DNA of 64,000 bases from Opitutales bacterium (GTDB lineage: Bacteria > Verrucomicrobiota > Verrucomicrobiia > Opitutales > Seribacteraceae): the NCBI GenBank assembly GCA_028101545.1, contig JAOHKZ010000004.1, positions 29,313 to 93,312 of the forward strand. The letters run 5' to 3'. A program made the position numbers and the translations under genes. The notes under the pieces are model-generated. The model worked only from the letters and a program-made list of their open reading frames with translations. It was not told the DNA's origin and did no database searches. Shown piece after piece: positions 15,387-23,577 of the stretch (within the stretch, counting starts at the first letter, position 1; every line of letters starts with the position of its first letter).

Positions 15387-17126
15387 CTAACCTAACAGCG
15401 AACTACTGGGTATTGCATCGAGTAGTTCAAGGGTGTATTCAGATTGTGGATTTTTGTATATTGTGTCGGCATTTCCATGCTCCATGACTTTTCCATTTTT
15501 CATGACAATCATGTCATCAGACATAAATTTTACTACACTTAGATCGTGGGAAATAAAGAGGTAGGTTAGATTCCTTCTTTGCTGGAGTTGACGCAGTAAA
15601 TTAAGTACCTGTGCCTGTACCGAGACATCCATTGCACTTACACATTCATCGCAGACTATGAATTCCGGTTCAACCGCAAGGGCCCTGGCCACACTGATTC
15701 TCTGTCTTTGTCCGCCAGAAAATTCGTGCGGGTAACGAAGTAGAAACTCAGCTCCCAGACCAACTTCTTCAAGTAAAGACACAATACGGTCACGTCGCTC
15801 GGATTGATTGATGCCAATCTTATGAACGAGCATAGGTTCAGTGAGAGCCTGTTCAATTGTTTGGCGAGGATTGAGTGATGCGTAGGGATCCTGGAAGATA
15901 ATCTGCATACGTTTTCGAAAGGGTAGCATTTCTGGCTGGCTTAGTTTAGTCAGTTCATTTTTATCATAGAGAATGGAACCAGATTTAGTTTCCTGTAGTC
16001 TGAGGATGGCCCGTCCGAGTGTTGTCTTGCCGCAACCGGATTCTCCAACAAGTCCAAGTGTACGCCCTCTCGTAATTTGAAGATCAATACCGTCGACTGC
16101 CTTAACTGTTTTGTGTGGACTACTTAGAAAACCACCCCCTGAATGAAAATGAACTTGAAGTGCACTTACTTGTAGAAGGGAAGTGAGAGTAGCTTTTTCC
16201 TCCTTGTCGCTGTTTACTTCACTGGTTAGCTTGGCCAGTCTGTCTTCTGCGTTCGGATGATCACTAAGAGTATAAGAACCGTCTTCTTCAATCTTGGTTT
16301 GAAGAAAATCCTCCACTGTGGGCAGGATTCTATATTGGGTCTCAAGAGTGGGCCTACACGCGAGCAATCCTTTTACATAGGGATGAGATGGATTTTTAAA
16401 GAGGTCTTGGGTATTTCCCTGTTCAACAATTTTCCCCCGGTACATCACTACAACACGGTCAGCAAGTTCAGCTACGACTCCAAGGTCATGGGTTACGAAA
16501 AGAACCGCGACTCCGAGGTCATCTTTGAGGTCCCGAAGAATTTTTAGGATTCGGGCCTGTACTGTTACATCGAGTGCGGTAGTGGGTTCGTCAGCCAGCA
16601 AAAGATCAGGCTTGGTCACCAAAGCCATCGCGATCATCACCCGCTGTCGCATTCCACCTGAAAATTCATGAGGATAAGAACGGGCTCTTGCTTCAGCGTC
16701 CCGTATCCCGACTTTTGTCATCATCTCAATTGCCCGAGCTTCTGCGGTTGCCCGAGAGACATTTTCGTGAATAAGAATGGGTTCGGTGATTTGATCAAGA
16801 ATTCTAAGGTATGGGTTGAGGCAACTCATTGGATCCTGAAAGATCATCGATATCCGCTTTCCTCTGATTGCCCGGAGGAGTGGTTGTGATAAGTCGAGGA
16901 GTTCCTCACCATCAAAGGTAACCGTTCCTCCCTCCACCTTTGCAGGTGGCTGAGGTAGGAGTCCCAGCATGGTATGGCAAGTTACGGATTTCCCGGAACC
17001 CGACTCCCCGACCACTCCGACGATTTCCCCTTTATCAATTGAAAAGCTGATATCATCGACTGCCCGATTTGTACCCCCACGAGTATGGAAGTATGTTTTG
17101 AGATTCTTTATTTTTAGTAAACTCAT
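15387..17126 (-). CDS. Fused dual ATPase of peptide ABC importer (DppD-DppF/YejF type)
   Basis: A 579-residue protein with two complete ABC ATPase halves. First half: Walker A GESGSGKS at 40-47, signature FSGGMRQR at 155-162, Walker B LLLADEP near 176-181. Second half: Walker A GESGCGKT at 361-368 and signature FSGGQRQR at 469-476; its Walker B reads [12 protein letters not shown], with Cys after the catalytic Glu where Pro is usual. Both halves carry the oligopeptide/dipeptide C-terminal extension features. It energises the two permeases encoded just upstream. The start overlaps the permease stop by one base. Similar fusions include YejF and GsiA. Confidence 0.92.
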   Translation of the reverse strand: MSLLKIKNLKTYFHTRGGTNRAVDDISFSIDKGEIVGVVGESGSGKSVTCHTMLGLLPQPPAKVEGGTVTFDGEELLDLSQPLLRAIRGKRISMIFQDPMSCLNPYLRILDQITEPILIHENVSRATAEARAIEMMTKVGIRDAEARARSYPHEFSGGMRQRVMIAMALVTKPDLLLADEPTTALDVTVQARILKILRDLKDDLGVAVLFVTHDLGVVAELADRVVVMYRGKIVEQGNTQDLFKNPSHPYVKGLLACRPTLETQYRILPTVEDFLQTKIEEDGSYTLSDHPNAEDRLAKLTSEVNSDKEEKATLTSLLQVSALQVHFHSGGGFLSSPHKTVKAVDGIDLQITRGRTLGLVGESGCGKTTLGRAILRLQETKSGSILYDKNELTKLSQPEMLPFRKRMQIIFQDPYASLNPRQTIEQALTEPMLVHKIGINQSERRDRIVSLLEEVGLGAEFLLRYPHEFSGGQRQRISVARALAVEPEFIVCDECVSAMDVSVQAQVLNLLRQLQQRRNLTYLFISHDLSVVKFMSDDMIVMKNGKVMEHGNADTIYKNPQSEYTLELLDAIPSSSLLG

Positions 17127-18070
17127 CAGTCTTTAGCAGCTTTTACATCAAGTGCATCCCGAAGTCCGTCACCGAGGAAATTGAGAGAGAAGAGGGTGAG
17201 GGAAAAGAAAAGGCCAGGTAATAGGAGCAGTTGGACTTCTGTTTCCAAAAAATTAGCTCCTTCTTTAATAAGAACACCCCAGGAGCTATTTGGGGATTCC
17301 ACCCCAAGGCCGAGGAAAGAAAGAATGGCCTCATACATGATAAACCCGGGGACAGTGAGGGTGGAATATACAACCGTGGGGCCAAGAACATTTGGAATAA
17401 TATGCCGAAAAAGGATTCGCCATTTACTGTAGCCTAGGGCAACTGCTGCCTCCACAAATTCGCGTTCTTTTATACTCATTACTTGTGCTCGTACAATTCG
17501 CGAAAGGGTGAGCCACCCTAAAAGACCAAGAGCAAAGAAAAGCGGGACAATATTAGTTAGTCGCCCAGTGAATTCTTTATCCCAGTTTAAGTTTACCACA
17601 ATCCAACGAGTGGCATCCCCTGACCAGTCGCTCAGGGTTGCCTGTAGAACGATCACCAAAACCAAGAAGGGAATGGCGAGCAATGTGTCAACAATACGCA
17701 TCATAATTGCATCCGTTCGACCACCGGCAAAACCGGAAACCGCTCCGTATACAATTCCAATTACTACTGAAACCGAGGTGGCTATTAAGCCAACAAGAAT
17801 AGACACTTGTCCGCCGTATAGTATTCGTGCAAATAGGTCACGCCCAAGGGCATCAGTGCCAAACCAATGTTCTTTCGATGGAGGTGCAAATTTATTGGTT
17901 AAGTTTACTAGGTTTGGATTGGTACAAAACCAAGCGAAAATAAAACAAAGCGAGAACATGACAACGATCACTCCGAATCCACCCATAGCGAATTTATTTT
18001 TTGCCATACGGGACCTCGCGTCTTTCCAAAGAGAGGAGCCTTGCGGAATAGTTGCTGTTTTTTCAATCAT
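17126..18070 (-). CDS. Peptide ABC transporter permease (OppC/DppC type)
   Basis: A 314-residue inner-membrane permease. The N-terminus has the OppC_N segment (SLWKDARSRMAKNKFAMGGF), then APPSKEHWFGTDALGRDLFARILYGGQ, the signature loop before the transport domain. The EAA-type coupling motif is seen as REFVEAAVALGYSKWRILFRHIIPN. About six membrane segments are predicted. It lies 4 bp after the OppB-type permease and overlaps the fused ATPase by one base, so all are one operon. Confidence 0.93.
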   Translation of the reverse strand: MIEKTATIPQGSSLWKDARSRMAKNKFAMGGFGVIVVMFSLCFIFAWFCTNPNLVNLTNKFAPPSKEHWFGTDALGRDLFARILYGGQVSILVGLIATSVSVVIGIVYGAVSGFAGGRTDAIMMRIVDTLLAIPFLVLVIVLQATLSDWSGDATRWIVVNLNWDKEFTGRLTNIVPLFFALGLLGWLTLSRIVRAQVMSIKEREFVEAAVALGYSKWRILFRHIIPNVLGPTVVYSTLTVPGFIMYEAILSFLGLGVESPNSSWGVLIKEGANFLETEVQLLLLPGLFFSLTLFSLNFLGDGLRDALDVKAAKD

Positions 18071-18074
18071 GCCC

Positions 18075-19004
18075 CTAATTCGTCCCCCCTGTATGCCTCA
18101 CGCGTGGGTCCAATAATCCGGTTAGCAGGTCGGCAAGTAGGTTCATAACAACAATCAGAAACCCGAAAAAAAGTGATAGTCCGAGAAGAAGAAATTCATC
18201 TCTTGTAGTGGCTGCATTGACGAAGTGTTGACCCATGCCCGGAACCTGAAAGATTGTTTCCACAATAAATGATCCGCTTATTAAAGCAGCAAAAGCGGGA
18301 CCAAGGTAAGCGACTGCAGGGAGGAGCCCACCACGTAGAGTGTGTTTAAGAATAACTTGAATAGGTGATACTCCTTTGGCACGAGCCGTTCGAACAAAAT
18401 CCTGGGATAGGACTTCAAGGATTCCCCCTCGGGTCAGTCGGGCCAAATAAGCGGCAGAAACCAAACCCAGTGTAAAGGAAGGAAGAAGGATATCCTCTAG
18501 GTTTCCCCAGCCCGCAACTTTGAGTCCCGGTATATGAGCGGCCACATAGATCTGCAGTAGCGGGCCTATCGTGAAAGAAGGAATACATATACCCACCATG
18601 GCCACGGTCATACAGACCCAATCTATCCAACTATTTTTCCGAACGGCAGAAAGAATTCCAATGGGTACTCCTATTCCGATAGCGAATCCTAATGCACAAA
18701 GTCCCAGGATAAGGGAATTCGGAAAAGATTGGGTTATAATATCGATCACTGGTCTTCCTTTACTGGTCGAAATTCCAAAAGAACCCTCGGTTATAATATT
18801 TTTTGGATAAGCCAGGTATTGTTCCCAGATAGGTTTATCTAAGCCATATAGTTTACGTATATTCGCTTTGGTCTCTGCTGAGATATTTTTTTCAGAAGTG
18901 AAGGGTTCCCCGGGCATAGCCTTTGCGAGAAAAAAAGTAATGGTATAAAGGGCAAATAAAACAAGCACCCCTTGTAGTAAACGATCAATGAGAAAGCGTG
19001 GCAC
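18075..19004 (-). CDS. Peptide ABC transporter permease (OppB/DppB type)
   Basis: A 309-residue permease. I choose the GTG at 19004: the preceding AGGAAGGA is a good ribosome-binding site, the start gives the usual family N-terminus (VPRFLIDRLLQGVLVLFALYTITF) and it falls 4 bp after the stop of the binding-protein gene. The frame is open upstream to 19280, but that would overlap the binding protein. Family motifs: KAMPGEPFT near the N-terminus, LYGLDKPIWEQYLAY, and the coupling loop DFVRTARAKGVSPIQVILKHTLR. It partners the OppC-type permease downstream. Confidence 0.9.
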   Translation of the reverse strand: MPRFLIDRLLQGVLVLFALYTITFFLAKAMPGEPFTSEKNISAETKANIRKLYGLDKPIWEQYLAYPKNIITEGSFGISTSKGRPVIDIITQSFPNSLILGLCALGFAIGIGVPIGILSAVRKNSWIDWVCMTVAMVGICIPSFTIGPLLQIYVAAHIPGLKVAGWGNLEDILLPSFTLGLVSAAYLARLTRGGILEVLSQDFVRTARAKGVSPIQVILKHTLRGGLLPAVAYLGPAFAALISGSFIVETIFQVPGMGQHFVNAATTRDEFLLLGLSLFFGFLIVVMNLLADLLTGLLDPRVRHTGGTN

Positions 19005-19008
19005 TCTA

Positions 19009-20982
19009 TCAGTCCTTCCTGTTTTTTGAACCCGGTTCCAAGCGGAGAAACTTATACGGGTGGTTATCGAGGAGAAGTGGATTCCAACCCTTAACATCGG
19101 GGTGGAGGAGATAATTACGGGTATACCAGTAAACCGGGAGAATAGGGCGTTCCTTAAGAAAAAGGGATTCTGCTTCAGCGAGCAATTCATAGCGCTTGGT
19201 AGCTTCTCCGGTTTGAGCGGCCATACCAAGAATTTTCTCAAATTCTTCGTTGTGCCAACCGGTGCGGTTGTTGCCGACACCTTTCATCCACATATCAAGA
19301 AAGGTAAGGGGGTCCATATAATCTCCAATCCAACCGCCTGCTGCCATGTCATAATCCTTATCAAACATTGCAGTGATGTAGGATGTCCATTCCATTTGTT
19401 TGATCTTAATCGTAGCTCCGAGGTGTTCTTTCCACATCGCCTGTAGTGCTTCTGCGGTTACTTTGGAGGATTCTTTATCAGTCGTTAAAAATTCAATATC
19501 TGGGAGTCCCTTACCTCCTGGATACCCGGCATCGGCAAGCAATTTACGGGCAAGTTCAGGGTCAAAGGTTACGACATCTGATGCGGGATAATTGCCAAAT
19601 GGAGGGACCAGTCCACTTGCAGGCTTCTGCCCACCTTTTAATACATTATCGATTAAGGATTTCTGATTCAGTGCGTAGGAGAAAGCAAGGCGTACACGAG
19701 GATCGGTAAAGGGTTCATTGGACACATTAGTACGAATAAAATAAGTGCCAAGGTAGAGCTCGCTCCTCACATGTTCCGGATATTTTTGCCGGGAATATTC
19801 AATAAGTTCAGACGCAATGGTGTAAGTAACATGCATTTGTCCGTCAAAATACATTCGGTCCTCGGTGTAAAGATTACCAATAGGTAAAAAGCGAATACCA
19901 TTTATGCCCACATTTTCTTTGTCCCAATAATTTGGGTTACGGCTCACTTCAATGTGATCGTTGAAGCGCCATGATTGTAACACAAAGGCACCATTACCAA
20001 CAAGGTTTTCAGGCTTGGTCCATTTTGTAAAACGTTCGCCTACATTGCCATGCTGTAAAACGACATGTTTGGGAACAGGGTACCAGGTATAATGTTTGGT
20101 AATCTCAGGTAAAAAAGGGATTGGTGAATTGAGCTTCACTTTTAGGGTATGTTTGTCAGGAGCTGTGGCACCAAAGTCAATAAGTTCCCATAGGTCTTTC
20201 AATTCATTTACTTTTAGGTTTCCCCGGTTTGTTTTTTCAAAAGTTAGGTTTTTTAAAATAAGGGAGCGTCGAATCTTAGTTGAGAGATCAGAGGGCCATT
20301 TGAAAAGCGATGGTTTATCCAGAAGTTTTTCGAGTTCAGTCAGGTTTAACTTGTCCAGACCGATGAAATTAAAAGAACCCTCCTCCGCTTTTTCATTGGG
20401 ACCAAAGTCTACCTTCTTAAGGGAATCCCACCATTCTTCTGTAAAATTGGAGTCTGAGCGAAAAAGCAGGTAGGAACGCTGAGACTTATGGTAAAATTCA
20501 GCATCCTTTATGTAGTACAGCATAAAAGAATAATCTGAAGCTAAAGCAGGTGTGAGAAGCCTACGGAACGAGAAAAGAAAGTCATCCGCGGTCAGGGCTT
20601 CTCCATCAGACCATTTAGCATTTTTACGAAGTTCAAAGACCCATTCATCTGGTCGTTTCGGATTCACGGGGTACCATTTCTCTGCGACCCCGGGAACCGC
20701 AATTCCGTCTTTGGATGGATGGGCTTCGACCAACCCTTCGAAAAGGGAACGAATGACATTGCTTTCAAGAACACCGCTCACGATATGTGGGTCAAGTCCC
20801 TTTGGTTCTCCACTGTTGCCCATAATGAGTATCCCGTCACGGGATGCGTCATCCACACTGCTCGTTTCTCCGCATGAAATTATCAGCAGAGAAAAGAAAA
20901 CCATCAGGAAACAATTTCCAATGCTAGGTAAAAGTGCTAAGCTGTAATTTGTTTTTTTGATCCCTAAAAAAGGGACGAGCAC
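19009..20982 (-). CDS. Peptide ABC transporter substrate-binding lipoprotein (OppA/DppA family)
   Basis: A family 5 extracellular solute-binding protein of up to 657 residues. A hydrophobic segment ends in a lipobox (LLIISC), so it should be membrane-anchored. Typical features are GNSGEPKGLDPHIVSG near the N-terminus, WVFELRKNAKWSDGEALTADDFLFSFRRLL, YPGGKGLPDIEFLT and the C-terminal LPVYWYTRNYLL. A stretch between about residues 165 and 270 is longer than in OppA and Lys/Leu-rich. The GTG at 20982 is the farthest start; a later start nearer the signal peptide is possible because no good ribosome-binding site is seen. First gene of the minus-strand importer operon. Confidence 0.87.
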   Translation of the reverse strand: MLVPFLGIKKTNYSLALLPSIGNCFLMVFFSLLIISCGETSSVDDASRDGILIMGNSGEPKGLDPHIVSGVLESNVIRSLFEGLVEAHPSKDGIAVPGVAEKWYPVNPKRPDEWVFELRKNAKWSDGEALTADDFLFSFRRLLTPALASDYSFMLYYIKDAEFYHKSQRSYLLFRSDSNFTEEWWDSLKKVDFGPNEKAEEGSFNFIGLDKLNLTELEKLLDKPSLFKWPSDLSTKIRRSLILKNLTFEKTNRGNLKVNELKDLWELIDFGATAPDKHTLKVKLNSPIPFLPEITKHYTWYPVPKHVVLQHGNVGERFTKWTKPENLVGNGAFVLQSWRFNDHIEVSRNPNYWDKENVGINGIRFLPIGNLYTEDRMYFDGQMHVTYTIASELIEYSRQKYPEHVRSELYLGTYFIRTNVSNEPFTDPRVRLAFSYALNQKSLIDNVLKGGQKPASGLVPPFGNYPASDVVTFDPELARKLLADAGYPGGKGLPDIEFLTTDKESSKVTAEALQAMWKEHLGATIKIKQMEWTSYITAMFDKDYDMAAGGWIGDYMDPLTFLDMWMKGVGNNRTGWHNEEFEKILGMAAQTGEATKRYELLAEAESLFLKERPILPVYWYTRNYLLHPDVKGWNPLLLDNHPYKFLRLEPGSKNRKD

Positions 20983-21079
20983 TTGCTACTTGGCAAGCAA
21001 AAGAATTCGCTAAATTGAAAAGAGCCAAGATTTGACTTTGCACCGTCTGTAAGAAATCGCTAGGTAAGAAATCCGTTAC

Positions 21080-22504
21080 ATGCGAGATTACTTTATTAGA
21101 AGACTTATATTGATTCCTCCAACTCTTCTTGGAATTAGCATCATGGTCTTTGCAATTACCCGACTGGCCCCTGGTGGCCCGCTTGAGCAGGCAATGATGC
21201 AAATGCAGCAGGTTTCTGAAGAGGGGGGCGGTGGTTTAAGTTCTGGTTCAGATCAGGCTTTATCTGAGGATCAACTTGAACAGATGAAGCGATTGTACGG
21301 TTTTGATAAACCCCATTGGGAAGCTTATTTAATCTGGCTTGGCGTTTTGCCCCGCGAAACTGAATTTCGGCAAATACGGTTTCTTGATAATGAACTTCGA
21401 TTAGCGGAGAGGGTAAGCCTGCCTAGTTTCAACTTGGTCGAGTTGGATTGGAACGGAGATGGATACCTTCAACGCCAGGAAGTGCCAGAGCATCTAAATA
21501 AATACATTGATTTCTCTCGTTTTGATCATAATCAGGATGGAGAGATTGATGCAGTAGAAGCGGACACTCCGGCAGCACGGATAGAAGGAGTCCGAGAGAA
21601 AATTGTTCTACAACGCGACGGACAGGGTGGAGTAAGGTTGGAAAACGAGTTGGACTTATTGGGAAATTGGAAGGTTCGTATGAAAGAAAGGGATCCCGAT
21701 AGCCCAAATAGAATTCCTGTAGCTGAACTCTTCATGACTCGATATGAGGGGGTTTTGCAGGGAAATTTTGGACAGTCTACCCGATATGGAGAACCGGTTC
21801 TCTCAGTAATTACCGAACGTTTGCCTGTATCCACTTACTTTGGTCTGCTTACCTTTTTAATCACCTATATTGTATGTATCCCTTTGGGTATCTTTAAAGC
21901 CGTTCGACATAACACATTATCTGATGATATTTCTTCCATACTTATCTTTGTCGGATATGCTGTACCAGGGTATGCACTGGGTTCGCTGTTGCTTTTGTTT
22001 TTCTCAGTTAAGCTCGACTGGTTGCCCATGGGAGGATTAACCAGCAGTGGATTTGATGAACTTTCCGCTTGGGAACAGGTTAAGGACTTGGCCATTCATA
22101 CTTTTCAGCCTCTATGTTGTTATTTGATTGGTGGATTTGCATTTGTAACCATGTTGATGAAAAACCACCTGATGGATAATCTGGCTTCGGATTATGTACG
22201 CACCGCAATGGCAAAAGGAGTTTCTTTTGGTGTAGCAGTGCGCAAACACGCACTGCGTAATTCGTTGGTTCCGTTAGCAACCAATGTGGGTCATCAGGTG
22301 ACTCTCTTTGTTACCGGATCATTTCTGATTGAGACGATTTTTGATATCGATGGCTTTGGACTGCTTGGTTTTAATTCAGTCATTGACCGGGATTATCCCG
22401 TTGTGATGGGCGTTCTTACGCTTTCCGCGACATTAATGCTGATCGGCAATGTGCTTTCCGATGCTCTCGTTGCCCTGGTGGACCCAAGGGTACGGTTCGA
22501 ATAA
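21080..22504 (+). CDS. YejB-like peptide ABC permease with inserted EF-hand pair
   Basis: A 474-residue permease, about 110 residues longer than E. coli YejB. It keeps the N-terminal helix and RLAPGGPLEQAM, LYGFDKPHWEAYLIWL, the transport domain with VRTAMAKGVSFGVAVRKHALRN and the C-terminal ALVDPRVRFE. Between the first and second membrane segments it carries an insert with two canonical 12-residue calcium loops: DWNGDGYLQRQE (123-134) and DHNQDGEIDAVE (149-160), each with Asp/Asn/Asp/Gly/Glu at positions 1, 3, 5, 6 and 12. Topology puts this loop in the periplasm, so Ca2+ binding is plausible. The gene leads an operon divergent from another peptide importer. Confidence 0.9.
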   Translation: MRDYFIRRLILIPPTLLGISIMVFAITRLAPGGPLEQAMMQMQQVSEEGGGGLSSGSDQALSEDQLEQMKRLYGFDKPHWEAYLIWLGVLPRETEFRQIRFLDNELRLAERVSLPSFNLVELDWNGDGYLQRQEVPEHLNKYIDFSRFDHNQDGEIDAVEADTPAARIEGVREKIVLQRDGQGGVRLENELDLLGNWKVRMKERDPDSPNRIPVAELFMTRYEGVLQGNFGQSTRYGEPVLSVITERLPVSTYFGLLTFLITYIVCIPLGIFKAVRHNTLSDDISSILIFVGYAVPGYALGSLLLLFFSVKLDWLPMGGLTSSGFDELSAWEQVKDLAIHTFQPLCCYLIGGFAFVTMLMKNHLMDNLASDYVRTAMAKGVSFGVAVRKHALRNSLVPLATNVGHQVTLFVTGSFLIETIFDIDGFGLLGFNSVIDRDYPVVMGVLTLSATLMLIGNVLSDALVALVDPRVRFE

Positions 22505-22506
22505 AA

Positions 22507-23577
22507 ATGATTAAGCTTAATCCACTAACCCTCAAAAAACTGCATCGATTTCGTTCGATTAAAAGAGGGTATTGGTCTTTCGTTATTCTGCTTTTCCTAT
22601 ATGTTTTCAGTTTAGCAGGTGAGCTTTTTGTCAATAAACGGGCCTTACTTGTTTCCTACCAAGGTGCCCTTTATTTTCCCACTTATGGCGAACAGATAAG
22701 CGGAAAGGAATTTGGATTGGATTATGATTACGAGGTTGATTATCGATCCTTACAAAAAAAATTCCAACGTGAGGAACTCGGTGATTGGGTAATTATGCCA
22801 GTCGTACCTTTTGGTCCCTACGAAATGGACTATGCAAATGAAGGCTCAACCGGTTTTTCTCCGCCCAATTGGAAAACTGGACATTTTTGCGGAACTGATA
22901 AAACCGAACGTGATGTTTTTGCCCGCCTGCTTTACGGATTCCGTATCGCAATGACTTTTTCCCTGGGTTACCTTTTTCTGACCTACCTAATTGCAATTGG
23001 AGCCGGCAGTGTAATGGGGTATTTTGGTGGTAAGACTGATATGATTGGATTACGCCTGGTTGAAATTTGGGCAAATGTTCCTTTTTTATATATGGTGATT
23101 ATCTTGGTTTCAGTAATGCCGGGTTGGTGGGGAGTTGGTTGGCAGGTATCCTCACTATTGTTCATCATGGTCCTTTTTTCATGGACGGGAATGACATACT
23201 ATATTCGGGCAGCAGTGTATAAAGAAAAAGCCCGTGATTATGTTTCCGCCGCCAAAGTAATTGGAGCCGGTCCTGCACGAATTATTTTTCGCCATTTACT
23301 GCCAAATGTAATTTCTACTCTCGTCACTTTTGCTCCTTTTACTATTGCCGCAGCTATTTCTTCGATTACAGCACTTGATTTTTTAGGTTATGGCTTACCC
23401 CCACCCACACCGAGTTGGGGTGAACTGCTCAAGCAGGCAGTAGGCAATCTCAAGACAGCTCCATGGATCGTCATTTCCACAGTCTCAGCACTTGTTTTAA
23501 CCCTCACACTAGTTACTTTTGTGGGGGAAGCAGTCAGGGAAGCTTTTGATCCAAAAAAATTCTCCACTTATGAATGA
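22507..23577 (+). CDS. YejE-like peptide ABC permease
   Basis: A 356-residue permease of the OppC/YejE type, 2 bp after the YejB-like gene. The N-terminus (KKLHRFRSIKRGYWSFVILLFLYVFSL) is YejE-like, followed by a periplasmic loop of about 85 residues and then FCGTDKTERDVFARLLYGFRIA. The transport domain ends with the coupling motif RDYVSAAKVIGAGPARIIFRHLLPN and a GYGLPPPTPSWGELLKQ segment. It completes the permease pair and overlaps the start of the binding-protein gene. Confidence 0.92.
   Translation: MIKLNPLTLKKLHRFRSIKRGYWSFVILLFLYVFSLAGELFVNKRALLVSYQGALYFPTYGEQISGKEFGLDYDYEVDYRSLQKKFQREELGDWVIMPVVPFGPYEMDYANEGSTGFSPPNWKTGHFCGTDKTERDVFARLLYGFRIAMTFSLGYLFLTYLIAIGAGSVMGYFGGKTDMIGLRLVEIWANVPFLYMVIILVSVMPGWWGVGWQVSSLLFIMVLFSWTGMTYYIRAAVYKEKARDYVSAAKVIGAGPARIIFRHLLPNVISTLVTFAPFTIAAAISSITALDFLGYGLPPPTPSWGELLKQAVGNLKTAPWIVISTVSALVLTLTLVTFVGEAVREAFDPKKFSTYE

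Noticed and set aside
19005-19280. N-terminal extension of the OppB-type permease
   Set aside because: It overlaps the binding-protein gene by about 270 bp and has no family similarity; GTG 19004 with AGGAAGGA upstream is better.
20096-20473. Plus-strand open frame of 125 codons
   Set aside because: Antisense to the peptide-binding lipoprotein gene; Ser/Arg/Phe-rich shadow composition.
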